A stretch of DNA of 64,000 bases. Source: Myxococcus xanthus (GTDB lineage: Bacteria; Myxococcota; Myxococcia; Myxococcales; Myxococcaceae). A model generated the notes under the pieces. It saw only the letters and a list, made by a program, of their open reading frames with translations, had not been told where the DNA came from and made no database searches. Where the stretch lies: NCBI RefSeq assembly GCF_900106535.1, contig NZ_FNOH01000006.1:423725-487724 (forward strand), read 5' to 3'. Position numbers and translations under genes: made by a program. Numbering within the stretch: the first letter of the stretch is position 1; each line of letters begins with the position of its first letter. Below are positions 9,502 through 18,772 of this stretch, piece by piece.

Positions 9502-12104
9502 GGCTGCACCCCGCGCCAGGCGCATGCCTCATGGAACTGCGAGAGCTCCGCCGCGTTCGGCCCCCACTCGAAGTTGTCACCCGCGGGCTTCACGATGTCG
9601 CGCGAGACCAGCGCCTGCACCACGCCATCGAGGTGCGGCCGGTGTGTCACCGCCACGGCCTTCAGCTCATCAGGCGCGCGCACCTTCGTCGCTTCCTGGT
9701 AGTCGCGCACGACAGGCTCGAAGAGCGCCTTCACCACGGCGTCGACGCGCGCGTCGCTCAGCTCGGCCAGCGGCGTGGCGCACCAACGGTAGCGCGACAG
9801 GTGGTCCTCCAGCGCGGGGTTGCCGGGCTGCCGGGCCAGCACATCACCGGCGAACCAGTGCTGCCACTGATTCCGGAGCGAGTGTGCCAGCGCGGGAGAC
9901 AGGGAGCTGGGGACGGGCAGGTCGCTGTCGAGCACGCGGCCTCCGCGGCGCTCGATGGCCTCGCGCAGCCACGCTTCATCCACGCCCGGAATCGGGTTCT
10001 CGGCGAGGAACGTGCGCAGATGGAAGCTGCTCACCGTGGTGTGACGCTGCAGCTCCGCCATGAGCGTATGGCTCAGCGCGCGGACGTCGGTGTCCGGGTT
10101 GAGCGCCAGCGGCGCGCCACACGACAGATGCACACGGCCCAACTGCACCTGGCCACGCGTCAGCTTCGTGAGCCACGACAGCACGCCGGTGAGCGTCATC
10201 TTCGGGCGCGGCTTGCCGGACAGTTCCTCCGACAGGGACGCCTCCTCCGGGAGCCGGTCGTAGGAGATGGCGACGGGCAACACGACGAACTGGCGCTTCG
10301 TATTCTGCAGCGCGCGCAACATCCCGCGCTTGGGCGGCAGCATCAGCCGCGCGCGGCTGCGCTGACCCTCGACGAAGAACATGAGCGAAGCGTTCTTCTC
10401 GGTGAGCCGGCGCAGTTCCTCGCCCAGCTCCGGCACCTCGCGGCCCACGCCGCGCTTGATGAAGAAGGCCTGCGAGTCCTTGAGAATCGGGCCCACCACG
10501 GGGATGCGGCCGAACTCCTCCGCGGCGGCGATGTGTGGCATCGAGATGCCCAGCTCCGGGTGCTGGAAGCACAGGTAGCTAGTCAACAGGAAGTCGAAGT
10601 AGCTGCGGTGGGTGGGCGCCAGCACCACCAGCGTGCCGGGGGGCACCTGCGCCATCGCGCGCTCGAACGACGGCCGGTCGAACGTCACGTCGCTGGTGCA
10701 GTGGCGGAACGTCTTGCGCAGCGCATAGCCAAACACCTTGTGCGTGGTGTTGCCCACGCCGCGCTCCTGGACCCATGCCCGGTCGCCGCGCGCGTCGTCG
10801 TGCTTCGGCCCGGCGAAGGACACCTGGCTCTCATCGCGCGACAGCAGGTAGCGGTACATGCCCTCGTTCACCACGCGCACGTACTCGAAGGGGTCGAAGC
10901 CGGGGACCTCCAACGGCGCGCTGCGCACGAAGTCGAAGGTGTGGTGCGTGAAGTACGCGAAGCCCTCGTTGAGGTACTGCACCTTCTCGTCGGCGCGCAC
11001 CAGCCGGCGGTGGGCCTTGGTCTGGCCGAAGAGCGCGAGCGCCGCCTTCTGCAATTGCACCGGCAGCTCCCGGCGCATCAAGTCGGCCGCGTCGAAGCCG
11101 TGGTCCTTGCGGCCGACGAACATGTCGGGCGCCTTCACCACGCCGGGGCGGTGCTTGAACCACTCGATGGTCGACGCCGCGGCCATGTCGATGCGCAGCG
11201 CGCGCTGCACACCCATGGTGGCGTGAACGATGGGAACGGCCTGGCCGGGCTTCGGCATGGGGCCGAACACCGAACGCACGACTTCACTGGCGACCACATC
11301 CACTGGCACCACGTCCAGGCGCACCGACGGGTCGGCGTTGAAGGCGCGCACCACGCCCAGGCCGCTGTACAGCAGGCAGCCCGCGAGCGCCGCCGGGCTG
11401 TCGAGCCAGGCCGGGAAGGGCGTGCGGTGGGCCGCCGAGACGATGCTGGGGCGCACGATGACGACGGGCACGTGGCCACGGCGTTCACAGATGAGGTGCT
11501 CGGCGACGCTCTTGGTGAGCGTGTACGTGTTGGGGTGGCCGGTGAGCTCCAACCACTCGCGGCCGTCGCCCTGCGCCGCCTGGAAGGCCTCGTAGAGCTC
11601 CGCGGCGGGCTTCGGCAGGTGCGCCAGCTTCTCTTCGATGGGGCCGGGCCGCCACACGCTGACGTAGGCTGTCGACACGTCGACCATGCCCACCACCTTG
11701 GGGCACGTGCGCGCGAGCTCCAGCACCGACAGCGCGCTCCGGATGTTGGCCGAGGTCGCCTGCGCCAGCGGCAGGTCGAACTCCACGCTGGCGGCGCAGT
11801 GCACGACGTGCGTGACGTGCTGGCGCACGGCGTCGGCGTCGGCGGGAGACAGGTCGCAAGCGGGCTGCTCGAGGTCGCCGCTCACCACCGCGACGCGCTC
11901 CGTCCAGCCCGGCTGGAGGCGCGAGAAGCACTCGGCCTGCGCCACCTTCGCGAAGCGCTCCGCCGCCGAATGCACGCGGCCCTGGCGGTCCTTCGACTCG
12001 CGCACCAGCACCGTGACGCGCTCGACGCCCTGCGCGAGCAGCGCCTCCAGCACCACCTTGCCGACAAACCCCGTGACGCCGGTGAGAAATACGTGGCGGG
12101 ACAT
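9498..12104 (-). CDS. fatty acyl-CoA reductase / glycerolphosphate acyltransferase fusion
   Basis: An 868-residue two-enzyme fusion. Residues 1-~370 form a fatty-acyl-CoA-reductase-type extended SDR: TGVTGFVG (8-15) binds NADPH and Y194/K198 (TYTLTK) are the catalytic pair. Residues ~430-868 are a PlsB/GNPAT-type acyltransferase: H499-x4-D504 (APTHRSYFDFL, block I), GRIPVVGP (block II), FVEGQRSR (577-584, block III) and VAISYDR (block IV). The pairing supplies fatty alcohol and 1-acyl-DHAP (or acyl-G3P), the two inputs of ether-bond formation. The ATG overlaps the AGPS stop as TGATG and the stop overlaps the next start as GTGA, so the three genes are translated together. Fusions of this kind are known from M. 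xanthus ether-lipid loci. Confidence 0.88.
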   Translation of the reverse strand: MSRHVFLTGVTGFVGKVVLEALLAQGVERVTVLVRESKDRQGRVHSAAERFAKVAQAECFSRLQPGWTERVAVVSGDLEQPACDLSPADADAVRQHVTHVVHCAASVEFDLPLAQATSANIRSALSVLELARTCPKVVGMVDVSTAYVSVWRPGPIEEKLAHLPKPAAELYEAFQAAQGDGREWLELTGHPNTYTLTKSVAEHLICERRGHVPVVIVRPSIVSAAHRTPFPAWLDSPAALAGCLLYSGLGVVRAFNADPSVRLDVVPVDVVASEVVRSVFGPMPKPGQAVPIVHATMGVQRALRIDMAAASTIEWFKHRPGVVKAPDMFVGRKDHGFDAADLMRRELPVQLQKAALALFGQTKAHRRLVRADEKVQYLNEGFAYFTHHTFDFVRSAPLEVPGFDPFEYVRVVNEGMYRYLLSRDESQVSFAGPKHDDARGDRAWVQERGVGNTTHKVFGYALRKTFRHCTSDVTFDRPSFERAMAQVPPGTLVVLAPTHRSYFDFLLTSYLCFQHPELGISMPHIAAAEEFGRIPVVGPILKDSQAFFIKRGVGREVPELGEELRRLTEKNASLMFFVEGQRSRARLMLPPKRGMLRALQNTKRQFVVLPVAISYDRLPEEASLSEELSGKPRPKMTLTGVLSWLTKLTRGQVQLGRVHLSCGAPLALNPDTDVRALSHTLMAELQRHTTVSSFHLRTFLAENPIPGVDEAWLREAIERRGGRVLDSDLPVPSSLSPALAHSLRNQWQHWFAGDVLARQPGNPALEDHLSRYRWCATPLAELSDARVDAVVKALFEPVVRDYQEATKVRAPDELKAVAVTHRPHLDGVVQALVSRDIVKPAGDNFEWGPNAAELSQFHEACAWRGVQP

Positions 12105-13999
12105 CAGTGCGCCTCCTCATCCGGGGTCAGGGCCACCGGGCCGTTGATTCCGCAGTTCGACGCGCCGAAGACGTTGTCGGGGTCGATGGCGGCCTTGACC
12201 TTGCGGTTGAGGGCCAGTGCGGCCTCCGAGTACACCTCGGGCAGGAAGTCGCGGCGAATCTTCCCGACGCCGTGGTGATGCGACAGCGAGCCGCCAGCGG
12301 CCAGGATCTCCTCGCGCGCCGCATGCTCGAGCGCCGCGTAGGCGCCCACCGGGTCGCTGACGCCGCGCGCGTAGAAGCCCAGATAGAAATAGATGGCCAC
12401 GCCCGTCTGGTAGACTTGCGTGAAGCGGCCGGTGAAGAAGACCTTGCCCGGAAGGCCCAGCGCGGCGTGCTCCTTCTCCACGCGGCGCTGCACGCGCTCG
12501 TAGAGGTCCATGGCACGGCTCCACGGCACGCTCGTCTCGAAGCTCTCGGCGATGGCCCAGTGCTCGAAGGTGAGGTCCCGGATGTACGCGATGCCGAAGG
12601 TCAACTGGTAGCCGCGTTCACCGTTGGCGCCACCGCCCTTCATGCCGCCGTGCTCCGAGGCGATGCGGTACACCGTCTTCTCCTGGAAGGCGACCTCCTC
12701 GCGCGAGCCCTCGAACACGAGGGTGGCCACGGCGAGCTTGTACGGGTCGAAGCCCTTGAGCTTCGTCACCACGGCCTTCTCGACCTCGCTCTTCACCTTC
12801 GCGGCCAGCCCGTGCTTGGCTGGCTTGAGCGCCTGGCCGAAGTGGAACTGGGTGTTGTCCATCACCCGCACGCTGGCCGGCACCGCTCCCGACTGCTGGA
12901 GCGCGTAGAGGAACGAGAGGCCCGTTTCGAGGTCGGGGAAGATGACCGAGCCGTAGCGCTGCACTTCGGGAAGGGGGAACAGCTTCACCACCGCCGTGGT
13001 GACGATGCCGAAGTTGCCCTCGCTGCCGAACATGTACTGGCGCGGGTTGACGCCCACACTCTCCCGGGGGGCCTGGCGCGGGCGCTCCACGATGCCCTGG
13101 GGCGTGACGACCTGCATGTCGAGCACCAGGTCCTCGATGTTGCCGTAGCGGTTCTTCTTCATGCCGCTGGCGTTCGTGGCAATCCACCCGCCGAGCGTGG
13201 AGAACTCGAGGCTGTCCGGCTCATGGCCCATGGTGAAGCCGAACTTCGCGAGCTCCTCCATCAGGTGACGGCCCGTGGCACCCGCCTCGATGCAGGCCAT
13301 GCGGTTGACGGGGTCCACCCACAGAATCCGGTTCATCTGCCGCATGTCGACGGCGATGACCAGGCGCTCCTCGGAGAGCGGGATGCGCAGCGCCTCCGTC
13401 ACATTGGTGCCGCCGCCGAAGGGGATGACACAGGCGCCGTGCTGGGTGGCGACCTCCACCAGTCGCACCACCTCATCGTGGCCGCGCGGGAAGACGACGA
13501 GGTCGGGCACCCGGTCCAGCTTTCCGTAGCGGATGGCCCAGATTTCACCGCCGGTGTGGCCATGGCCACGGCGCAGGCGCTGCTTGGGGTCGTCGGTGAG
13601 CTGCTCTTCCTTCAGGAACTCGCGCAGCGCCGCTACAAGCTTGTCGTTCTTCTTCGCCGCGGGAATCTCGGGCGGGTAGTGCGGCTCGTTGCGATTGTCG
13701 TACCCCAGCGGCGAGGCCAGCTTGCCGGCGAACCACTGCATCAAGTCTGGCAGCGCGACATTGCTGATGTTGTAGCGGGTGCCCGTGAGAACGGTGCTCC
13801 CGTCGGGCTTCACCACGAAACGCGTGTCGGCGAAGCCCCAGCCTTCGAGTGATTCTTCGTCCTTCGACGCGGCAGGCGTCGGCGGCGTGAAGCGCGTGTC
13901 TCCGGAGGAAGGCGTGGGTGACGTGCTGCCGAAGCGCTCGCTCACCTCATTCAGCGCCACATTCCCAAGACGGCGCAGCAAACCTGATTGTTTAGCCAT
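12104..13999 (-). CDS. alkyldihydroxyacetonephosphate synthase (AGPS-like FAD enzyme)
   Basis: A vanillyl-alcohol-oxidase-fold flavoprotein of 631 residues that exchanges the acyl chain of acyl-DHAP for a fatty alcohol, creating the ether bond. The FAD pyrophosphate loop reads VIPFGGGTNVTEAL (about 194-206 counted from an alternative GTG two codons upstream). The AGPS hallmark histidine triplet is present in GGSLSHHHGVGKIR (about 576-578), and the Tyr-bearing GERGYQLTFGIAYIRDL segment matches the substrate region. The ATG at 13999 (MAKQSGLLRR) is preferred over a GTG at 14005. The first ~55 residues are a low-complexity Ser/Pro/Thr linker. First gene of the operon, divergent from a TetR gene. 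In M. xanthus an AGPS homologue contributes to ether lipids tied to fruiting-body development. Confidence 0.9.
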   Translation of the reverse strand: MAKQSGLLRRLGNVALNEVSERFGSTSPTPSSGDTRFTPPTPAASKDEESLEGWGFADTRFVVKPDGSTVLTGTRYNISNVALPDLMQWFAGKLASPLGYDNRNEPHYPPEIPAAKKNDKLVAALREFLKEEQLTDDPKQRLRRGHGHTGGEIWAIRYGKLDRVPDLVVFPRGHDEVVRLVEVATQHGACVIPFGGGTNVTEALRIPLSEERLVIAVDMRQMNRILWVDPVNRMACIEAGATGRHLMEELAKFGFTMGHEPDSLEFSTLGGWIATNASGMKKNRYGNIEDLVLDMQVVTPQGIVERPRQAPRESVGVNPRQYMFGSEGNFGIVTTAVVKLFPLPEVQRYGSVIFPDLETGLSFLYALQQSGAVPASVRVMDNTQFHFGQALKPAKHGLAAKVKSEVEKAVVTKLKGFDPYKLAVATLVFEGSREEVAFQEKTVYRIASEHGGMKGGGANGERGYQLTFGIAYIRDLTFEHWAIAESFETSVPWSRAMDLYERVQRRVEKEHAALGLPGKVFFTGRFTQVYQTGVAIYFYLGFYARGVSDPVGAYAALEHAAREEILAAGGSLSHHHGVGKIRRDFLPEVYSEAALALNRKVKAAIDPDNVFGASNCGINGPVALTPDEEAH

Positions 14000-14047
14000 G
14001 GTCACTCGCAGTCGTACACAGGGCCCTCTTCTCCGTCAACGCGCGCG

Positions 14048-14132
14048 GGTTACGCAGGTGCGCACTGCGTTACGCGATTTCGGAACCGCCGGTCTCGTAA
14101 GTGGGTTGTTTCCGAGACCCGAAGTCTCGTAA
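14048..14132. promoter_or_regulatory. repeat-rich divergent promoter, candidate TetR operators
   Basis: Between AGPS and the TetR gene are an inverted repeat GGTCTCG (14091-14097) / CGAGACC (14113-14119), a direct repeat of GTCTCGTAA (14092-14100 and 14124-14132), and a direct repeat of GTTACGC about 20 bases apart (around 14049 and 14069). Such symmetry in a regulator's own divergent promoter is the usual place for its operator. Confidence 0.5.
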
Positions 14133-14141
14133 AGGCGAGTC

Positions 14142-14666
14142 ATGCGGACGGGACGACCCAGGGATGAAAAAGTGCGCCTGGCCATTCTCACGGCGGCGCA
14201 GGAACTGGTGCTGGAGAAGGGCTATGCGGCGGTGACGACCGCCGACGTGGCGGAGCGCGCGGGGGCTGGGAAGCAGACCATCTACCGTTGGTGGCCGGGC
14301 AAGGGGGCGCTGGTGCTCGACGCGTTCTCCGAATGGGTGAGTCAGGCGCCCCGCATGAACCGGCGCAAGCCTTCCCTGTCCTCGACGCTGGTGGAGTTCT
14401 GCCGGGGGGCCGCGGAGGCGGCGCCCGTGCTGCGAGCGCTGATGGCGGAGGCACAATTCGACGAGGACCTCCACCGGCGGCTCATCGCCCAACTGGTGCG
14501 CCCGCGGGGTGACGAGCTCCGGGCGTGCCTCGCCGATCGCCGGCCCGCCGACCGGGAGCTCGTGGTCAACGTGCTCTCCGGCCTGGTATGGCAGCGCCTC
14601 ATGCTCAATGAGCCACTGGACGCACGTTTCGTGCGCTTCGCGCTGCGGGTGGTTCAGCGCATCTGA
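14142..14666 (+). CDS. TetR/AcrR-family transcriptional regulator
   Basis: A 174-residue protein with the standard N-terminal HTH: helix 1 (EKVRLAILTAAQELVLEKGY), then TTADVAERAGAGKQTIYRWW as helices 2-3, the TIYRWW recognition helix being typical of the family. The C-terminal helices form the ligand and dimer domain, somewhat shorter than the usual ~190-210 total. It is divergently placed against the ether-lipid-type operon across a 142-base gap full of repeats, so it probably represses that operon and itself, with a lipid or acyl-CoA as possible ligand. The ATG at 14142 follows GGCGAGTC; there is no strong Shine-Dalgarno. Confidence 0.88.
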   Translation: MRTGRPRDEKVRLAILTAAQELVLEKGYAAVTTADVAERAGAGKQTIYRWWPGKGALVLDAFSEWVSQAPRMNRRKPSLSSTLVEFCRGAAEAAPVLRALMAEAQFDEDLHRRLIAQLVRPRGDELRACLADRRPADRELVVNVLSGLVWQRLMLNEPLDARFVRFALRVVQRI

Positions 14667-14866
14667 GGCGGGCGGCTCTGTTGGGGGCCAACCGGGGAGG
14701 CGTGGAACGCGGTGGCGGCTCGCGGTCCTCCTGTGCTAGCTAGCCCGGAGCCACTTGACGCTCCGATGGCGGCCGCGACATCTCGTTGCGACCGTAGGGT
14801 GTCCTCGAGTGGCTCTGTCAGGCGTGTGCCTCTCGAGCATTCACCACGTTGTTGCTGGAGGCTCAC

Positions 14867-15889
<1,023 letters not shown>

Positions 15890-15950
15890 CCGTCGCAGCA
15901 GGCGGGGCGGCTCGCGCCGCTCCGCACGTGGGAATGGCGTGACGCTGCCA

Positions 15951-15974
15951 CGACGCACGGGATGCCGTGCGTCG
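15951..15974. terminator. bidirectional terminator hairpin
   Basis: CGACGCACGG (15951-15960), loop GATG, CCGTGCGTCG (15965-15974): a perfect 10-bp stem exactly between the convergent DHS-like gene (stop at 15889) and the histidine kinase gene (stop at 15986). Placement suits termination from both sides. Confidence 0.7.
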
Positions 15975-15985
15975 CGGTCCCCCAG

Positions 15986-17197
15986 TCAGCCGGGCTCCAC
16001 GGATGGCCAGGTGAGCCGTACCCTCGTCCCGTGTGGCTCCACGGCGCTGAAGGCCACGTCGCAGTTGAACCGGCGCGCCAGCCGCTCCACGAGGGACAGG
16101 CCGATACCGAAGCCCGAGTGTCCGGGTTCGACCTGGCCGAAGCCCACGCCTGTGTCGGAGATGCTCCAGCCCTCTGGCGCGATGTGGATGACGATGCGCC
16201 CCTGGTGCGTATAGGCGAGCGCGTTCTTGATGAGGTTGCCCAGCATCACTCGCGCCACGGACCCCGGAAGTGGCGCGAGGACCTCCTCTTTCGCCTCGAT
16301 GACAAGCGCCACGTCGCCGTGAGGGCGGTGTTTGCCGTACAGCGCGACCATTTCGCGGGAGATGCTCACCAGTCCGCACGATTCGTCGGAGCGGCCTGAC
16401 CGGGCCAGCCAGAGGATGCCCTCTGTCAGCAGGCCCATGTGGTGAATGGCCTGCCGCAGACGGCCGAAGGTCTCCGTGTCCGCGGGTGGGTCCAACTCCA
16501 GTATCTCCACCGCGCCTTGCGCCACGGCGAGGGGCGTACGCAGTTCATGGCTCGCGTCCCGGTTGAAGGCGCGCTCCCGCTCCAGCAGTTCCTGGATTCG
16601 GGCATCCCGGACACGCAGGGCTTCGGCCAGGGCCCGCACCTCGGTGACCCCGACGTCCACTTCCGGCGCCAGAGTATCCGACTGGACGCGTGCCACGAGC
16701 TGTTCCAGCGGACGGCTGAGCCTCCTCGCGACGACAAGGGAGAGCCCGGCGGCGCCCAGCAGGGCCAGCAGGGCACTTGCCAGCAGCAGTCCGGACGTCT
16801 GGCGCAGGTGGCGGGTGGTGCTCGTCAGCGCCGTCGTGTCCAAGACCACGTAGCGCGTCGTGCCAGCCGACGCGTCCGGTCGCACCGCGACATGGAAGTG
16901 CCCACGGCCTTGAGCAAAGACCTCGTATTCGCCGCGAGGTGTGTCCAGGGGGAGCGCGTCTCCGAGCCAGGACGGAAGGCCTTCGTGGCCGACATAGGCC
17001 GTCATTCCAAGTGGGATGGCCCCCGTGTCATCCCTGCGTCCGTCCGCCGCGGTGGCGACGAGCCGAGCGAAGATGGCGTCTTCGAGGTCGTAGCTGAAGA
17101 GCGTGAAGAACGTCCCCATCAGGACGAGCGCGAGCGCCGCGGACATGCCCATGGCGCCCAGGAGGAGACCTCGGACCGACCTAGTCCTCGCGCGCAT
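15986..17197 (-). CDS. two-component sensor histidine kinase
   Basis: A 403-residue inner-membrane kinase. Two membrane segments (about 11-35 and 134-157) bracket a ~100-residue periplasmic sensor region; a HAMP-like linker follows (ARRLSRPLEQLVARV). The H-box is FNRDASHELRTPL with phospho-acceptor H217, the N-box MLGNLIKNALAYTH, the G1 box ISDTGVGFG and the G2 box SGFGIGLSLVERLA, so all catalytic boxes are present. The start overlaps the end of the response-regulator gene by 17 bases, showing a regulator-kinase operon. The sensed signal is unknown. OmpR/EnvZ-class arrangement. Confidence 0.93.
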   Translation of the reverse strand: MRARTRSVRGLLLGAMGMSAALALVLMGTFFTLFSYDLEDAIFARLVATAADGRRDDTGAIPLGMTAYVGHEGLPSWLGDALPLDTPRGEYEVFAQGRGHFHVAVRPDASAGTTRYVVLDTTALTSTTRHLRQTSGLLLASALLALLGAAGLSLVVARRLSRPLEQLVARVQSDTLAPEVDVGVTEVRALAEALRVRDARIQELLERERAFNRDASHELRTPLAVAQGAVEILELDPPADTETFGRLRQAIHHMGLLTEGILWLARSGRSDESCGLVSISREMVALYGKHRPHGDVALVIEAKEEVLAPLPGSVARVMLGNLIKNALAYTHQGRIVIHIAPEGWSISDTGVGFGQVEPGHSGFGIGLSLVERLARRFNCDVAFSAVEPHGTRVRLTWPSVEPG

Positions 17198-17855
17198 CCA
17201 GGCGGTATCCCTTGTTGCGGAGGGTGGTGATGCAGTCGCTCATCCCCAGCTCGGAGAGTGCTCCGCGCAGGGCATAGACGTGGGTGCGCAAGGCACTGGA
17301 CTCCGGCGCATCGTCCCCCCAGAGGTGGTGGGCCAGCGTGGCTGGCGATACGGGCTCGGGCGCGGCCTCCATCAGGAGCCTCAGGAGGAGCGTCTCGGTC
17401 TTGTTGAGGTGGACGGTGCGCACGCCTCGCCGTGCCTGGCCCGTGTCTGGCTCCAGCGTCAGTGGCCCCACCGTCAGCCGCCGTCCGCTCGGAGGCACGG
17501 GGCGCCGCGCCAGGGCTTCGAGCCGCAGCCGCAGCTCCCTCAAGGAGAACGGCTTGACGAGGTAGTCATCCGCGCCCGCGCGGAAGCCTTCTTCCTTGTC
17601 ATCGAGGGTGTCCCGCGCGGTCAGCATGAGGATGGGCACCAGCCGGGGAGCGAGCTGCCGGTAGCGTTGACACAGCTCGATGCCACTCATTCCCGGCAGC
17701 ATCAGGTCCAGGACGATGACGTCGTATTCCTGGCCCAGCGAGAGCGTGAGGCCCTGGGGCCCGGTGGCGGCGAAGTCGAGCTGGAAGTCCTTCCCCAGAA
17801 ACCTCTCGATGTTGGCCTGGAGGTCCAGGTTGTCTTCGACGACGAGCACTCGCAT
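17181..17855 (-). CDS. OmpR-family response regulator
   Basis: A 224-residue regulator: receiver domain (MRVLVVEDNLDLQ, acidic pair E7/D8, phospho-acceptor D50 in DVIVLDLMLPG, Lys in YLVKPFSLRE) plus a winged-helix output domain (NKTETLLLRLLMEAAPEPVS, SALRTHVYALRGAL). A frame extends 100 codons further upstream but the ATG at 17855 begins exactly at the receiver, and the extension runs into the divergent promoter and gene, so I reject it. Upstream lie tandem GTCAACCGG boxes spaced 11 bases apart, the usual spacing for OmpR-type dimers, implying autoregulation and/or control of the divergent hydrolase. Co-transcribed with the kinase. Confidence 0.93.
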   Translation of the reverse strand: MRVLVVEDNLDLQANIERFLGKDFQLDFAATGPQGLTLSLGQEYDVIVLDLMLPGMSGIELCQRYRQLAPRLVPILMLTARDTLDDKEEGFRAGADDYLVKPFSLRELRLRLEALARRPVPPSGRRLTVGPLTLEPDTGQARRGVRTVHLNKTETLLLRLLMEAAPEPVSPATLAHHLWGDDAPESSALRTHVYALRGALSELGMSDCITTLRNKGYRLDARED

Positions 17856-17880
17856 GGGTGGGCAGGTTATCAGCCGCCAC

Positions 17881-17908
17881 GTCAACCGGAGGTCAACCGG
17901 GTGTTGAC
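17881..17908. promoter_or_regulatory. tandem OmpR-type boxes in divergent promoter
   Basis: GTCAACCGG occurs at 17881-17889 and again at 17892-17900, exactly 11 bases (one helical turn) apart, followed by GTTGAC (17903-17908), the inverse of GTCAAC. They lie between the response regulator and the divergent hydrolase, fitting head-to-tail binding by an OmpR-family dimer. Confidence 0.6.
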
Positions 17909-17967
17909 GCGTGGCTGACGCGGAGGGCGGCAAGGTGACCGGGCTTCTTACCTCTGGGAGAACCGCG

Positions 17968-18765
17968 ATGACCCGCTTGCTGTCGTTGTGCCTGCTGCTT
18001 CTATCCGCTTCTGTGGCGCGTGCCGCCGCCCTGGAAACGTCGTTGGACGTTCGCGGCGCGGATGGAGAACGCATCCCCATGCGGGTGCTGGAGCCGGAGG
18101 GAGCCGCCGCGAATCCACCCATCGCAGTCCTCCTGCACGGCCTTACGCGCCGCAAGGAGGACTGGCTGTCGAACGAGGGGCCAACCCACGGCGGTGTGCT
18201 GAAGGACGAACTGCTGCGGTCCGGCTACCGCGTCTATCTCCTCGATGCACGCCGGCACGGAGAGCGGGCGACACCCGAGGCCAGGCCAGGAGCGCTCGCC
18301 AAGCGGGCCCATCAAGGGGACCCCTCGGGGTACGTGGCGATGATTGCCGACACCGTCCGCGATGCCCACGCGCTGCTGACCACCGTGCTCGCGAAAGGCC
18401 AGCCGCCTCGGGTGCTCGTCGCCGGGTACAGCATGGGCGCGCAGGTGGGAATCCTGCTGGCGGCGCGTGAGCCGCGCATGACCCACCTGGTCACGATGGT
18501 TCCTCCCAACATCGACCCGTCGATGGAGGAGGTTGCCCCCTCGCGTCACATGGCGAGCGTTCACCAGGACTGGCTGCTGCTGACGGCGAACAAGGATGAC
18601 TTCGCGCCTGTCGCGGACAGCCGCGCCCTGTTCGATGCCGCTCCGTCCCGTCGCAAGACACACAAGACCTTCGACAGCGGGCATGTCCTCCCTCGGGAGT
18701 ACCTGGAGGAGGTGCGCCGCTGGCTCCATGCGGACCGCCGAGCGCCTGGCCGCAAGGATCCATGA
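17968..18765 (+). CDS. exported alpha/beta hydrolase
   Basis: Start ATG at 17968 (MTRLLSLCLLLLSASVARAA) has GGGAG upstream and begins a Sec signal peptide with an AxA-type cleavage site (VARAA); a longer frame from 17911 would bury the signal and is rejected. The mature ~245-residue protein has the oxyanion segment AVLLHGLTRRKEDW, a nucleophile elbow GYSMGAQ (Ser), a plausible Asp in NKDDFAPVADS and His in DSGHVLPREY, so the triad is complete. Probably a periplasmic esterase or dienelactone-hydrolase-like enzyme; substrate unknown. It shares a promoter region with the two-component system and is likely under its control. Only seven bases separate its stop from the convergent peptidase gene. 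Confidence 0.82.
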   Translation: MTRLLSLCLLLLSASVARAAALETSLDVRGADGERIPMRVLEPEGAAANPPIAVLLHGLTRRKEDWLSNEGPTHGGVLKDELLRSGYRVYLLDARRHGERATPEARPGALAKRAHQGDPSGYVAMIADTVRDAHALLTTVLAKGQPPRVLVAGYSMGAQVGILLAAREPRMTHLVTMVPPNIDPSMEEVAPSRHMASVHQDWLLLTANKDDFAPVADSRALFDAAPSRRKTHKTFDSGHVLPREYLEEVRRWLHADRRAPGRKDP

Positions 18766-18772
18766 GGAGCCC

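Noticed and set aside
9411..12278. A 955-codon open frame on the plus strand opposite the reductase/acyltransferase fusion
   Set aside because: Antisense artefact of GC3 bias; the minus-strand frame has all catalytic motifs.
17856..18155. 100-residue N-terminal extension of the response regulator
   Set aside because: Runs through the tandem OmpR boxes and into the divergent hydrolase; the receiver begins at the ATG at 17855.
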